Of a stretch of DNA of 64,000 nucleotides, positions 26,402 to 35,494 are shown one piece after another. Position numbers and translations under genes: made by a program. The stretch spans positions 37,526 through 101,525 of the forward strand of contig JAGXFL010000007.1 of assembly GCA_024637295.1 (NCBI GenBank). Direction: 5' to 3'. Under the pieces are notes generated by a model. That model was not told the origin of the DNA. It was given only the letters and a program-made list of their open reading frames with translations, and did not search any database. Numbering within the stretch: position 1 is the stretch's first letter; each line of letters begins with the position of its first letter. The stretch is from Sulfuricurvum sp. GTDB lineage: Bacteria; Campylobacterota; Campylobacteria; Campylobacterales; Sulfurimonadaceae.

Positions 26402-26958
26402 TATTTTTCACCTTCATTTAGGTATATTTTTGAAATTCTGATGAGTAGATTGTCAACTTCAATCCCGTTTTTACGTAGGGCTTTGAGATTGAGATAGGGG
26501 GTTACTTTTCTCCCTAGAAAGAGAGAAGCATCAACACCATTTGTCAGATATTGGGGATCATAAGACATGGTCATAGCAGTATGGTCATGGGCATACTGAA
26601 GAGCCTTTTCGATGTTTTTATCAGTGCTTGAGAACAAGAAGATGAGTTGAGTGTTCTGGCATTTATCAATCGTGGAATAGGTAGTGTTGGTCAATTTTAG
26701 CGGATGATTATTGATCCCGTTGGGATAGGTGTCACGCAGTTTATTAGTCAGGGTGAGTCCGATCAGTTCATCGATCTTGTCATTGACGATACACAGTTCG
26801 ATGTTTTCTTTTAACCGATCTTTTTGACTGCTCATCAAAACTATACGGGGGATGATCTTGGAATACAGGATGAGTGTTTCATCATCGTAGGCAGATGCAC
26901 TAAGAGTGGTAAAACATAGCAGTGTTATCGCAAAAAATCGTTTAAACAATGATAACAA
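26401..26958 (-). CDS. periplasmic YfiR-like (DUF4154) regulator
   Basis: This 185-aa protein has a signal peptide (about 1-23, ending SASA before YDDE). The mature part resembles the YfiR/DUF4154 fold: an initial helix, IELCIVNDK, a central stretch ending TQLIFLFSS and the C-terminal LNLKALRKNGIEVDNLLIRISKIY, like the family ending with helix and RLARV. YfiR binds the periplasmic domain of the cyclase YfiN and represses it. The start is TTG at 26958 with a strong AAGGGAG ribosome site 7 nt upstream. It leads a two-gene unit with the cyclase and is divergent from a TonB-dependent receptor, a known arrangement for YfiR-type modules. Confidence 0.7.
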   Translation of the reverse strand: MLSLFKRFFAITLLCFTTLSASAYDDETLILYSKIIPRIVLMSSQKDRLKENIELCIVNDKIDELIGLTLTNKLRDTYPNGINNHPLKLTNTTYSTIDKCQNTQLIFLFSSTDKNIEKALQYAHDHTAMTMSYDPQYLTNGVDASLFLGRKVTPYLNLKALRKNGIEVDNLLIRISKIYLNEGEK

Positions 26959-26977
26959 ACTGCCGCTCCCTTTTATA

Positions 26978-26999
26978 ATAATGTAACTATAATGTAACT
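26978..26999. repeat. two tandem 11-bp repeats, candidate response-regulator site
   Basis: ATAATGTAACT occurs twice head to tail without a gap (26978-26988 and 26989-26999), in the 124-bp spacer between the YfiR-like and TonB-receptor genes. An 11-bp period puts both copies on one face of the helix, as for OmpR/PhoB-family direct-repeat boxes, and TGTAAC resembles such half-sites. It lies about 20-40 bp upstream of the yfiR-like start codon. Confidence 0.55.
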
Positions 27000-27082
27000 A
27001 TTAAGGTAATTAGTATATCATCATATCTAAAATAATTTAATGTATTCTAGTAATATTTTAAAATAAAAATAAATGGGTTATT

Positions 27083-29224
27083 ATGAGTGTGTTGATGGTT
27101 AGAGGTATTTTGCTTCACAGTGTTGTTTTGTCGATGTTGTGTCTGACGTATGCAAATGATATCGATTCCGCTGATGAGTTAGATGCACTGCTGGGAAGTA
27201 TGAGTGAGCTTGCGACTAAAAAGTCACTCAATGTCGATTATTTGCCCTCTGTTGTTACGATCATCGATGCGCAGACCTACCGTGATGCCGGTATCCAAAC
27301 GATAGCCGAAGCGTTGGATATGCTTCCTGGTATTCAGATGCAACTGAGTTCAATGGGATACACTACTGCGGCAGTGCGCGGTCTGAAGATGACCAATGGA
27401 TATCTCTCTGATAAAATGAAAATCTTGATTGACGGAGTATCCATCAATAACGAAGTCACGGGAAGCAGCAGCTTTTACATGGATTTTCCGATGCAGATGG
27501 TGGAGAGGATCGAAGTGTTGCGCGGGCCGAACTCGACCATTTACGGTGCAGGGGCGTTTTACGGTACGGTCAATATTATCACCAAGCTTGGGAACAATAA
27601 AAAAGAGAATCAGCTTTTTGCAGGAGTGGGAAGTTACCAATACCGCACAACCGGGGTCAATATTAACACCTCGTTTGGTGATTGGAAGTTGTTTGCCGAT
27701 GGATATTACAAGTCCAATAACAAAGCATTGGATATCAAAGACAGCCAACAAGATACCCAAGAAGCGATGAACGATTTTTCGGTAGGTTTTAAAGCAACCA
27801 ATGGCGGATTAGAGTTTTTGACACGATTAAAACAAAGCAGTTACGGAAACTTCTACAGTTTTGAGGGGGAGATGGATCCGATCCCCGGAAAAGAGCAAGG
27901 TCATGACAGCAGTTATTTTTTCTCACAGCTCTCCTATGAGACAGCGTTTGATGATTATAAATTGGAGACCAAAGCCAGTTTTTCACACAGAGAGTCTGAT
28001 ATCAGGGCTAATGTCTATTCTTTGGCACATGAGAATGATGCTGATCGTTTCCCAAGAGTCGGTATAACGGCGCAAGAGGGTTTGTACACACATGAACAAA
28101 CCGCTGAAGAGAATCTGGAGGCTGAAGCGATACTCACACTGCCAAAGATCAAGTCGAATGACATCTTGCTAGGGGCAGGGGTTCGTCAGGTCAATATTGT
28201 CAAAGATGAGTTTTTCAGCAGTAGCGAAGACCTGATCGCGCGTAATCGTGCGGCAATCTTAGCGCATGCCGGATATAATAATTTCCGGTATCGGGCATCC
28301 AAAGAACCTGCCTATTGGGCGAATCCTACCACCACGTTATTGCCCCAAAACATGGACAGAACAATCGGGTATGGATATGTGCAAGATCTCATATCCATCA
28401 CAGATGATGTGGATCTGATACTTGGGCTGCGAGCGGATGATTATTCGGATTACAACATGCAAATAAGCAAGCGGGCAGGATTGGTCTATCGAGCTAGCGA
28501 TACTACGATTTTAAAGTTACTCTATGGGTCGGCATTTCGTGTTCCGACCCTCATCGAGGCGTATCAAAACGGCCATATCAATACCCGTGCGGGTGACAGT
28601 AATATCAAACCTGAAGAGACTGATACCTATGAGATGGTAGGGATCTATACCCCTAATTTCAACCATAAGTTCTCATTGGACCTATTTTACTCAAAATTAA
28701 AAAATACGATTGATATTGAGGAGTTTGGGGATACCATCCCAGGATATCAAAATATGAAACAACGCTACTCAAAAGGGATAGAGTTTGAATATTTTTATCG
28801 TACGGCACAAGAGCACAATTTTTATCTCAATGGGACTTATGTCTATGCCGAATATACGGTTCCGCCAGAAGATACCCCTATTGTACTGGTTGATTACAGT
28901 ATGCCAGATATATCCAAAGTGATGCTCAAAGCTATGTACATCTATCGTCCTACACAGCAACTCTCGTTGGGGACGACGTGGCGCTATTTTTCCGAGACAA
29001 CCCCTACTAGAATATCGTGGGTCGAAAATGACTCTACGGTCAGTACGACCCATATTTTTGATGAAACGGCAACCTATCGGTTCTCGCCAAACAGTGAGCT
29101 ACGATTCACGGTTAAAAATCTGTTTAACACAGAGGTTCGTCAGCCCAGTTATTACTATGTGACCAATGGCGGGATTGAGCGAGAAGGGCGAAATTACTTT
29201 TTAAGTTATGTCTATAACTTTTAA
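27083..29224 (+). CDS. TonB-dependent outer-membrane receptor
   Basis: This 713-aa protein has a signal peptide (about 1-24), a plug domain (about 50-165) and a beta-barrel to the C-terminus. The plug has VVTIIDAQTYRDAGIQTIAEALDMLPGIQ, AVRGL and VERIEVLRGPNSTIYGAGAFYGTVNIITK, which is the family hallmark. The barrel keeps the TonB box II-like segment (SAFRVPTLIEAYQNGH then LKPEETDTYE as IKPEETDTYE) and ends in YVYNF with the terminal Phe used for outer-membrane insertion. The substrate cannot be read from sequence. The nearby YfiR-like/cyclase pair suggests that uptake or ligand status is coupled to c-di-GMP. Confidence 0.95.
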   Translation: MSVLMVRGILLHSVVLSMLCLTYANDIDSADELDALLGSMSELATKKSLNVDYLPSVVTIIDAQTYRDAGIQTIAEALDMLPGIQMQLSSMGYTTAAVRGLKMTNGYLSDKMKILIDGVSINNEVTGSSSFYMDFPMQMVERIEVLRGPNSTIYGAGAFYGTVNIITKLGNNKKENQLFAGVGSYQYRTTGVNINTSFGDWKLFADGYYKSNNKALDIKDSQQDTQEAMNDFSVGFKATNGGLEFLTRLKQSSYGNFYSFEGEMDPIPGKEQGHDSSYFFSQLSYETAFDDYKLETKASFSHRESDIRANVYSLAHENDADRFPRVGITAQEGLYTHEQTAEENLEAEAILTLPKIKSNDILLGAGVRQVNIVKDEFFSSSEDLIARNRAAILAHAGYNNFRYRASKEPAYWANPTTTLLPQNMDRTIGYGYVQDLISITDDVDLILGLRADDYSDYNMQISKRAGLVYRASDTTILKLLYGSAFRVPTLIEAYQNGHINTRAGDSNIKPEETDTYEMVGIYTPNFNHKFSLDLFYSKLKNTIDIEEFGDTIPGYQNMKQRYSKGIEFEYFYRTAQEHNFYLNGTYVYAEYTVPPEDTPIVLVDYSMPDISKVMLKAMYIYRPTQQLSLGTTWRYFSETTPTRISWVENDSTVSTTHIFDETATYRFSPNSELRFTVKNLFNTEVRQPSYYYVTNGGIEREGRNYFLSYVYNF

Positions 29225-29236
29225 TCTTTCTCTCAT

Positions 29237-29803
29237 TTACGCTTTTTGATCCAGTATACTGCCGTCTAAAGAGATAATTTTCTCATCGATTTTAGCGAGA
29301 GCCTTGTTTAGAGTCTCATAGGAAATATCAGGCAGTTTCTCTCCCCAGATTTTTTCTGCTTCGTTAAACCCGCGGATGATACCTTCTCGACCGGCTTTTA
29401 GTCTATCAAGATTATCTGCGCCTCCGCTTAGGACAAAATCAGCAAGGCGATTGGATGTCTGTGTTACACCAAAAAAACCATCTTCACTCACCAAAGCTTT
29501 GGCTTCTTCGGGATTCATATTGGTGATTGGTTTACCTGTGTATCCAATAGATTTAAAATCAATAGAGTCCAATATATCTTTTATTTTAGTGAGGTCGAAT
29601 GGGGCACTTTGTGCTTCAAGATTGCTAGAAGAATAGTTCTCTATTTTGAGACTGTATTGGACTAAGTAAGCTTGAGAAAGCGTTTTACCTGAGATCTCAC
29701 CACTGGCAATTTTCTCTTTAAAGTCTTTAGAATATTTTTCATTCTCTTTTGGATCAGGTATCATGTATGGATTGACTGAACCGCTGGTTGGATTGATTTG
29801 CAT
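29237..29803 (-). CDS. conserved hypothetical protein, helical
   Basis: This 188-aa soluble protein has no signal peptide or membrane helix. It begins MQINPTSGSVNPYMIPDP and has a polar, Ser/Asn-rich first third. The C-terminal half includes GFFGVTQTSNRLADFVLSGGADNLDRLKAGREGIIRGFNEAEKIWG, which I recall from proteins in sulfur-oxidising Campylobacterota loosely labelled hydrogenase-4 component G. I do not trust that label and no hydrogenase gene is nearby. The ribosome site AAAGGA lies 7 nt before the ATG. It converges on the TonB-receptor gene and lies 30 bp downstream of the transporter operon on the same strand... its own promoter is not evident, and transcription direction (minus) places it after macB-like genes' end. 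Confidence 0.6.
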   Translation of the reverse strand: MQINPTSGSVNPYMIPDPKENEKYSKDFKEKIASGEISGKTLSQAYLVQYSLKIENYSSSNLEAQSAPFDLTKIKDILDSIDFKSIGYTGKPITNMNPEEAKALVSEDGFFGVTQTSNRLADFVLSGGADNLDRLKAGREGIIRGFNEAEKIWGEKLPDISYETLNKALAKIDEKIISLDGSILDQKA

Positions 29804-29833
29804 GATGAATTCCTTTATTGTATATCGGCATAT

Positions 29834-31042
29834 CTATTCATGCCGTAAAGCATCGATAGGATTGAGTCGCGCGGCTTTGCGTGCCGGAAAATAACCAAAC
29901 ACGATTCCTACGAGCGTAGAGAAGAAAAAAGCGATAATGACGATAGAGGTATTGAAAACAAAAGGGAGATCAAAAAAGAGGTTGACGCCCACTCCCGCAC
30001 TGATACCTAATATCATACCGATCACCCCGCCCAAAGATGAGAGGACCACCGCCTCGACAAGAAATTGTAAGAGCACTTCACGCTCTAATGCCCCAATAGC
30101 GAGTCGTATCCCGATTTCTCGGGTACGTTCGGTGACAGAGACGAGCATGATGTTCATGATCCCAATTCCTCCCACGAGCAGACTGATCGCTGCGACCGCA
30201 CCCAATAACAGTGTGAGCATCTTGGTCGTGGAAGAGAGAGTCTGTATCACTTCGCGTAAATCACGGACATTAAAATCATCTTCATCACCTGTACGGATAT
30301 GGCGGCGCTCACGCATGAGAGAGATGATGGATGTTTTCATGTTTTCGATCGACGATGGATTTTTAGCGGAGACTAATATGGCAGAGATTTCCTGATTTCC
30401 GCTAATACGGCGTTGAAACATCCGTATGGGGACGACGATAAGATCATCTTGGTCCATGCCAAACATCGAAGCTCCCTTGGATTGGAGCAATCCGATCACT
30501 TGACAGGAGAAGTTCCCCAATCGAATAGAGGCATCCAATGGTGTTTGCGTTCCAAATAGTTCTTTTCGTACCGTCTCACCGATGATACAAACGGCTCTTC
30601 CCCCTTTGAGCTCCGCATTGGTAAATTTTCGTCCCTCTTCAAACTGCCAATCTTTGACAGAGAAATAATCGTTATCGCTGCCATCAATGGAGGTGGAGTA
30701 GTTACGATTGGTATAAACCGCCTGTACCCCTTTTGTCGATACTGGGGCTACCCCTTTTAATCCCGGTATTTCCCGTACGATTGCAGCAAGATCATCTTGG
30801 GTAAAGCGTTTAGCGATATTGTCACTGCTGGGACCGTGTCGATCTTGTCCTGGTCGGACAATGAGCATATTACTACCAAGTTTGGAGATACTTTGCGTGA
30901 CATAGGCGGTTGTCGCATCGCCTAACATCACCATAGAGATGACGGATGCGACACCGATCACGATTCCAAGGGTTGTTAAAAATGAGCGCATAGCACTGCG
31001 TCGGATCTCACGAAGAGCCAAAATAAAAGCATTCCAAATCAT
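29834..31042 (-). CDS. MacB-type ABC transporter permease (FtsX family)
   Basis: This 402-aa inner-membrane protein has one N-terminal helix (about 17-40, FLTTLGIVIGVASVISMVMLG), a large periplasmic domain (about 45-275) and three C-terminal helices (about 280-305, 330-355 and 365-390). This is the FtsX/MacB topology, in which the periplasmic domain works mechanically rather than forming a pore. TERTREIGIRLAIGALEREVLLQFL is the family coupling segment. The ATPase is encoded separately upstream with a 4-nt overlap. It belongs to a four-gene tripartite efflux unit. The exported substrate is unknown; relatives export macrolides, toxins, peptides or lipid-linked molecules. Confidence 0.93.
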   Translation of the reverse strand: MIWNAFILALREIRRSAMRSFLTTLGIVIGVASVISMVMLGDATTAYVTQSISKLGSNMLIVRPGQDRHGPSSDNIAKRFTQDDLAAIVREIPGLKGVAPVSTKGVQAVYTNRNYSTSIDGSDNDYFSVKDWQFEEGRKFTNAELKGGRAVCIIGETVRKELFGTQTPLDASIRLGNFSCQVIGLLQSKGASMFGMDQDDLIVVPIRMFQRRISGNQEISAILVSAKNPSSIENMKTSIISLMRERRHIRTGDEDDFNVRDLREVIQTLSSTTKMLTLLLGAVAAISLLVGGIGIMNIMLVSVTERTREIGIRLAIGALEREVLLQFLVEAVVLSSLGGVIGMILGISAGVGVNLFFDLPFVFNTSIVIIAFFFSTLVGIVFGYFPARKAARLNPIDALRHE

Positions 31043-31749
31043 AGGTGATCGTTTTGTGATTCGGATATATCGATGTGTCCGTCTCGGAAGTGGATAATAC
31101 GCGAAGCAAACTGAGCCATATCGTTTTCATGGGTGACCATGATGATGGTGATTCCCTTATCACGGTTGAAGGAGCGCAAAAGTTCCATCACTTCGATGCT
31201 CTTGGCGGTATCTAGATTACCTGTGGGTTCATCTGCAAGCAGTACGAGAGGATTGGTGACAATTGCACGTGCAATGGCAACACGCTGTTGCTGACCCCCT
31301 GAAAGCTCGCCGGGTGTATGGTGAGCCACATTTTCTAAACCAACACTCTTAAGGGCTTCCATTGCCATACTCTTGCGTTGTGCTGAGGGGATACCGCGAT
31401 AAAGCAAAGGGAGTTCAACGTTTTCAAGTGCAGAGGTCTTGCCTAACAAGTTGAATCCTTGAAAGATAAATCCGATGTAGTGACGTCGTAGAAGTGCTCT
31501 TTGATCGCGGCTTAGTTTTCCTACATTGACACCATCAAAGAGATAGTCACCTTCGGTGGGGACATCGAGGCATCCGATAATGTTCATTGCGGTCGATTTG
31601 CCTGATCCGCTGGGTCCCATGATTGCCACGAATTCACCGGGCTGTATCGAGAGGTTGACCCCTTGCAGTGCATATGCGGTAGCGTCACCTTGTCCATAGT
31701 ATTTTTTGGTCTCTTTGAGCTCGATGACCGATTTTAGGGGAATTGTCAT
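31039..31749 (-). CDS. MacB-type ABC transporter ATPase
   Basis: This 236-aa ATPase is of the MacB/LolD class: Walker [11 protein letters not shown]-loop [21 protein letters not shown], signature [15 protein letters not shown], Walker [12 protein letters not shown] and switch His in IIMVTHE. All motifs are intact. It powers the FtsX-type permease encoded just downstream. Start and stop overlap both neighbours by 4 nt, which indicates coupled translation and equal subunit amounts. Confidence 0.95.
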   Translation of the reverse strand: MTIPLKSVIELKETKKYYGQGDATAYALQGVNLSIQPGEFVAIMGPSGSGKSTAMNIIGCLDVPTEGDYLFDGVNVGKLSRDQRALLRRHYIGFIFQGFNLLGKTSALENVELPLLYRGIPSAQRKSMAMEALKSVGLENVAHHTPGELSGGQQQRVAIARAIVTNPLVLLADEPTGNLDTAKSIEVMELLRSFNRDKGITIIMVTHENDMAQFASRIIHFRDGHIDISESQNDHL

Positions 31750-32969
31750 GGTTTTTCACTAACGCCTGTAATGATCAAATCGCCTGCGTTGAGAGAAGAT
31801 GAAGTGACGATACTGGAGATTCCGTCACTTTTACCTATTTGAACTTTTACTCTGGTAGGAATGTTATTTTTAAGTACCCAGACATATTCCCCTTTATCCG
31901 CTTCTTCCACAGCATGCTTTTTCTTTTTATCTTTCTCTTCAGCGTCACTTAGTGGGGGATTAAAGCGCAATGCGGCATTGGGGACGACAGTGACATTTTT
32001 AAGGGTGTTTGTAATGATGGATGCACTGGCTGTCATTCCGGGTCGCAAAAACAGGTCACTGTTGTCCACTTGTACAACGGCCTCATACGTGACAACCCCG
32101 TTTACGATGGCTGAGTTGAGTCGCAACTGGATGATCTTGCCCTCAAATTGACGATTGGTATAGGCATCGACGGTAAAGACGACTTTTTGCCCCTCTTTGA
32201 CCCCTCCGATGTCTGCTTCATCGACACTGACGATCGCTTTCATTTGGGTCAAGTCTTCGGCAAGGGTAAACAAAATAGGGGTTTGCATAGCGGCAACAAC
32301 GGTTTGACCCGGTTCGACTTTGCGAGTCAGGATGATTCCGTCAATAGGTGAGACGACGACAGCTTTGCGCAGATTGTCTTCATCGCTTCTGAGTTGTGCA
32401 TAGGATTGTGCCACTTGTGCTCTTGCAGCAGCCAATGATGCTTTGGCTTGGATGAGCATGGTGGATGAGGACTGCATCTCTTTACGTGAGGGATAGTTGC
32501 CGTTGGTAGATGCATACATCGTATGGGCACGATCGTCTTCAATTACGGCATTGTCAACAGAGGCTTTGGCACTTTGTTCATTGGCTTGTGATTTTTGTAA
32601 GAGGGCGTGTGAACTGGTAACGGCGGCAGTGAGCTTGGTAGTATCCAGTCGAGCCAGGATTTGACCGCTTTTTACCCGATCATTGTAATCGACCAATACT
32701 TTATCAATCGTCCCTGAGACTTCGATCCCTACATCGATCGTATTGGTCGGTTCAAGATTGCCGGTTGCTGCAACGGTTGTGGTGAGGTCTTGACTCTTGA
32801 ATGGGACCGTAATGTACGTTATCTTCTCGCTACTAGAGTTTTTGATACCGTAAAAAGTGCCAGCAGCGATAAGCAGCAGTATCAAAACGCCCCACAGGAT
32901 TTTTTTCCATCGCTTTGGGGCGTTTTGTGTATTGATTCCGAGGGTTGTTTCGATGGTTTGAGAGGTCAT
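31746..32969 (-). CDS. MacA-like periplasmic adaptor (membrane fusion protein)
   Basis: This 407-aa protein has one N-terminal membrane anchor (about 23-43). The split lipoyl/barrel-sandwich halves are GIEVSGTIDKVLVDYNDRVKSGQILARLD (about 80-110) and VVSPIDGIILTRKVEPGQTV (about 205-225), with an alpha-helical hairpin of Ala/Ser/Gln-rich coiled coil between. The beta-barrel and membrane-proximal domains follow, with GMTASASIITNTLKNVTVVPNAALRF. It bridges the MacB-type complex to the outer-membrane channel. A Lys/Glu-rich insert (DAEEKDKKKKHAVEEADKGE) near residue 350 is a local oddity. Confidence 0.94.
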   Translation of the reverse strand: MTSQTIETTLGINTQNAPKRWKKILWGVLILLLIAAGTFYGIKNSSSEKITYITVPFKSQDLTTTVAATGNLEPTNTIDVGIEVSGTIDKVLVDYNDRVKSGQILARLDTTKLTAAVTSSHALLQKSQANEQSAKASVDNAVIEDDRAHTMYASTNGNYPSRKEMQSSSTMLIQAKASLAAARAQVAQSYAQLRSDEDNLRKAVVVSPIDGIILTRKVEPGQTVVAAMQTPILFTLAEDLTQMKAIVSVDEADIGGVKEGQKVVFTVDAYTNRQFEGKIIQLRLNSAIVNGVVTYEAVVQVDNSDLFLRPGMTASASIITNTLKNVTVVPNAALRFNPPLSDAEEKDKKKKHAVEEADKGEYVWVLKNNIPTRVKVQIGKSDGISSIVTSSSLNAGDLIITGVSEKP

Positions 32970-34186
32970 AGTTGAGGTTCCTGTGTGTGTCGCATTTGAT
33001 AGTGCAGCTGTGAGAGTTGGATTTGGATGTTTATCTCATTGATTTTGATCTCAAGTTCTTCAATTGTACGGGTGTTTTGCAGGGTTTGCAAATCGTATCC
33101 TGCTTTGTAGCCTGCATTGACGGCAGCTTTGGTAGCTGTTAATAATTCATCATAGAATTTGAGATTGTCTTGTGTGATGCGGATGGTCTGTTGATAACTC
33201 TCGATGAGGGCTAAAGTCTGGTTGTATAAAGCATCCATCTGTCGTTTGGTATCGGCAGTAAGTGCCTGCTGTTTTAAATAAACGGCTTGTGCTTCTTGGG
33301 ATGTCGCAGAACCGTTATACGTTAGCGGTATGGATAGCTGTAATCCTGCATCGTAAAAATTGCCTCTGTAGTCAGATGTGGGAACGTTTTGCGCATCATA
33401 CCGTTGATATCCCGTATCGGCGATAAGGGTTAGTTTTGGTAGATAAGCACTTTTGACTTGCCCGTATTGCTGTGCTGCGTTTTGACTCAGAGCCTGAGAA
33501 TACCGGATGTCCCATCCATCGGTTAAAAAAGTCTCTTTTTGGGTGAGGGTATAGGTGGGGATGGTAACCGATTCGATGGAAATATCGCTTAACTTGGTAG
33601 CCTCATATTTTTGTTGGATGAGGGCATACCGCAAAGAGGTGTTGTTCTTGAGTTCATTACTTTGGCTCATCAGGGCATTATTGAGCAAAGTTATATCAAT
33701 ATCGCCCGCTTCATACTGTTTTCGTTTCAGAAAAATCTCGATTTTTGCATTTTTGAGTTTCAGATCACTTTGTTGTAAGACAATAGCATTTTTACGGTAG
33801 GTAAGAACAGCATTGACGAGCTTTTGGTTGATATTGGCGATCTCTTTGTTCAAAGCTAACGTATCGGCTTCTTTTTTTGTTTTGGCGTAGTCAATAGAAT
33901 AGGTGATTCCACCTGAACGAAAAAGGTCCTGTGCGATTCCTGCTGAGAGAGTCTGGCGTGTGTCTTTTGTCCCAAAAGAGGCTGATTTTTCATACATGCT
34001 GGATGCTTTTAGGGTGATGGGAGAGAGCCAATCGTAACGTAATTTATCGTAGGAAGCATCAATTTGGTGCTGCTGAAATTCATAATAGTGCTGTTTTTGG
34101 CTAGAAAGGGATAGAGTTTCTTCTCCACTTACAGAGGTTATAATCAACGTAGATAAGACCATGGTAAAAGTGTGTCGTAATTTCAT
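32966..34186 (-). CDS. TolC-family outer-membrane efflux protein
   Basis: I start this protein at ATG 34186 (MKLRHTFTMVLSTLI, 406 residues) because the track start at 34204 is a TTG without a ribosome site. A signal peptide covers about 1-21. The rest is a TolC-like repeat of long helices and beta-strands (DLQTLQNTRTIEELEIKINEINIQIQLSQLHYQM at the end, QLSIPLTYNGSATSQEAQAVY mid-way). It should form the trimeric outer-membrane channel of the efflux complex. It is the first gene of the operon. Its 5' end and the start of the divergent M48 protease gene are 63 bp apart. Confidence 0.92.
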   Translation of the reverse strand: MKLRHTFTMVLSTLIITSVSGEETLSLSSQKQHYYEFQQHQIDASYDKLRYDWLSPITLKASSMYEKSASFGTKDTRQTLSAGIAQDLFRSGGITYSIDYAKTKKEADTLALNKEIANINQKLVNAVLTYRKNAIVLQQSDLKLKNAKIEIFLKRKQYEAGDIDITLLNNALMSQSNELKNNTSLRYALIQQKYEATKLSDISIESVTIPTYTLTQKETFLTDGWDIRYSQALSQNAAQQYGQVKSAYLPKLTLIADTGYQRYDAQNVPTSDYRGNFYDAGLQLSIPLTYNGSATSQEAQAVYLKQQALTADTKRQMDALYNQTLALIESYQQTIRITQDNLKFYDELLTATKAAVNAGYKAGYDLQTLQNTRTIEELEIKINEINIQIQLSQLHYQMRHTQEPQL

Positions 34187-34249
34187 GGCTTCATTGTAGT
34201 GCAAATTTCATTAATGATGGTAAAATTCCCCTTTATCAAAGGATTTTTT

Positions 34250-35494
34250 ATGTTGACAATGATTATTGGATTTTACACGGTTTATATTTTTATCAGACTT
34301 TATGTGAGTGTTATGCAAATCGGGTTTATTAACCAAGTAAAGCGCAAAAAGGCTATTTTGTTAAGTGAGCATGACTATATAGATGCTGCAAACTATGCTG
34401 TTGCCAAAGAGAAGCTCTCCATGGTAGAAGCGATGGTAGAATACGCACTCTTTTTTGTGTGGATGGCGGGAGCGCTTACTTGGTTGGATGAGCTTCTTAT
34501 GTCGCAAAGCCCATTATTACATACCCTTTATGCCGTGTTAGGGTTGATTTTGATCAATGGCATCTTAATGGCTCCGTTTGGATGGTATAGCAAGTTCAAG
34601 ATCGATGAACAGTATGGATTTAACCGCTCAAGTGTAGGGCAATACATTAAAGATACTGTGATTTCAACCCTACTTACGATCCTCATCGGCGGTTTGATTG
34701 TTTGGGGCATCGCGGCAATTATCAATGCAAGCGAGCTGTGGTGGTTGTGGAGTTTTTGTTTTATTTTTGGTGTTGTCGTGATGATGAATATGCTCTTTCC
34801 AACGGTACGCGCCTTGTTCTTTGACAAAGTGACTCCGTTGGATAACCCGCAACTCCAAGAAGAAATTGCAACATTGATGGAGAAAACAGGTTTTGTCAGC
34901 AGTGGTGTATTTGTGAGTGATGCAAGTAAACGTGATACACGTCTTAATGCCTATTTTGGCGGATTAGGGAAAAGTAAACGGGTAGTTTTATTCGATACTT
35001 TGTTGCAAAAATTAACCCCTCAGGAACTCATCGCTGTATTGGGCCATGAATTAGGTCATTTTGCTCACGGCGATTTGTATAAAAATATTGCGATGGTGGG
35101 GGTGATGCTTTTTGCTATGTTCGCAGGTTTCGGTAATCTTCCGCAATCGCTTTATCTTCAACTGGGAGTTTCACCTTCTCCTCATATTATGATGATGTTA
35201 TTTATTCTCTTGATGCCGATGGTGAGTTTTGTGATGATGCCGCTTATGGGGCTTGTTAGCCGTCATAATGAGTATGAAGCAGATCGGAAGGGCTCAGAGC
35301 TTGGCGGTGCAGTGCATTTGATTTCTGCCTTGACTAAATTGGTCAGCGAAAATAAAAGCTTTCCTCTCTCACACCCTCTCTATCGCTTTTTTCACACAAC
35401 GCATCCTCCTGTCATAGAACGGCTTCGTGCATTGGGATCAGACATTGTTGCAGACGTTACGGAAGATTTTATCGATCCATGCCCAGAACTTTAA
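34250..35494 (+). CDS. M48-family membrane metalloprotease (Ste24/CAAX protease type)
   Basis: I start this protein at ATG 34250 (MLTMIIGFYTVYIF, 414 residues), with AAAGGA about 6 nt upstream, in place of GTG 34199. It has several membrane helices. Zinc ligands lie in LGHELGHFAHGD, and a third ligand Glu in RHNEYEADRKGSELG. The order of helices, catalytic motif and EYEAD box matches Ste24-type integral-membrane proteases rather than the shorter HtpX. Bacterial members take part in membrane protein quality control. The gene overlaps prmC by 16 nt, so the two are co-translated. Confidence 0.92.
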   Translation: MLTMIIGFYTVYIFIRLYVSVMQIGFINQVKRKKAILLSEHDYIDAANYAVAKEKLSMVEAMVEYALFFVWMAGALTWLDELLMSQSPLLHTLYAVLGLILINGILMAPFGWYSKFKIDEQYGFNRSSVGQYIKDTVISTLLTILIGGLIVWGIAAIINASELWWLWSFCFIFGVVVMMNMLFPTVRALFFDKVTPLDNPQLQEEIATLMEKTGFVSSGVFVSDASKRDTRLNAYFGGLGKSKRVVLFDTLLQKLTPQELIAVLGHELGHFAHGDLYKNIAMVGVMLFAMFAGFGNLPQSLYLQLGVSPSPHIMMMLFILLMPMVSFVMMPLMGLVSRHNEYEADRKGSELGGAVHLISALTKLVSENKSFPLSHPLYRFFHTTHPPVIERLRALGSDIVADVTEDFIDPCPEL

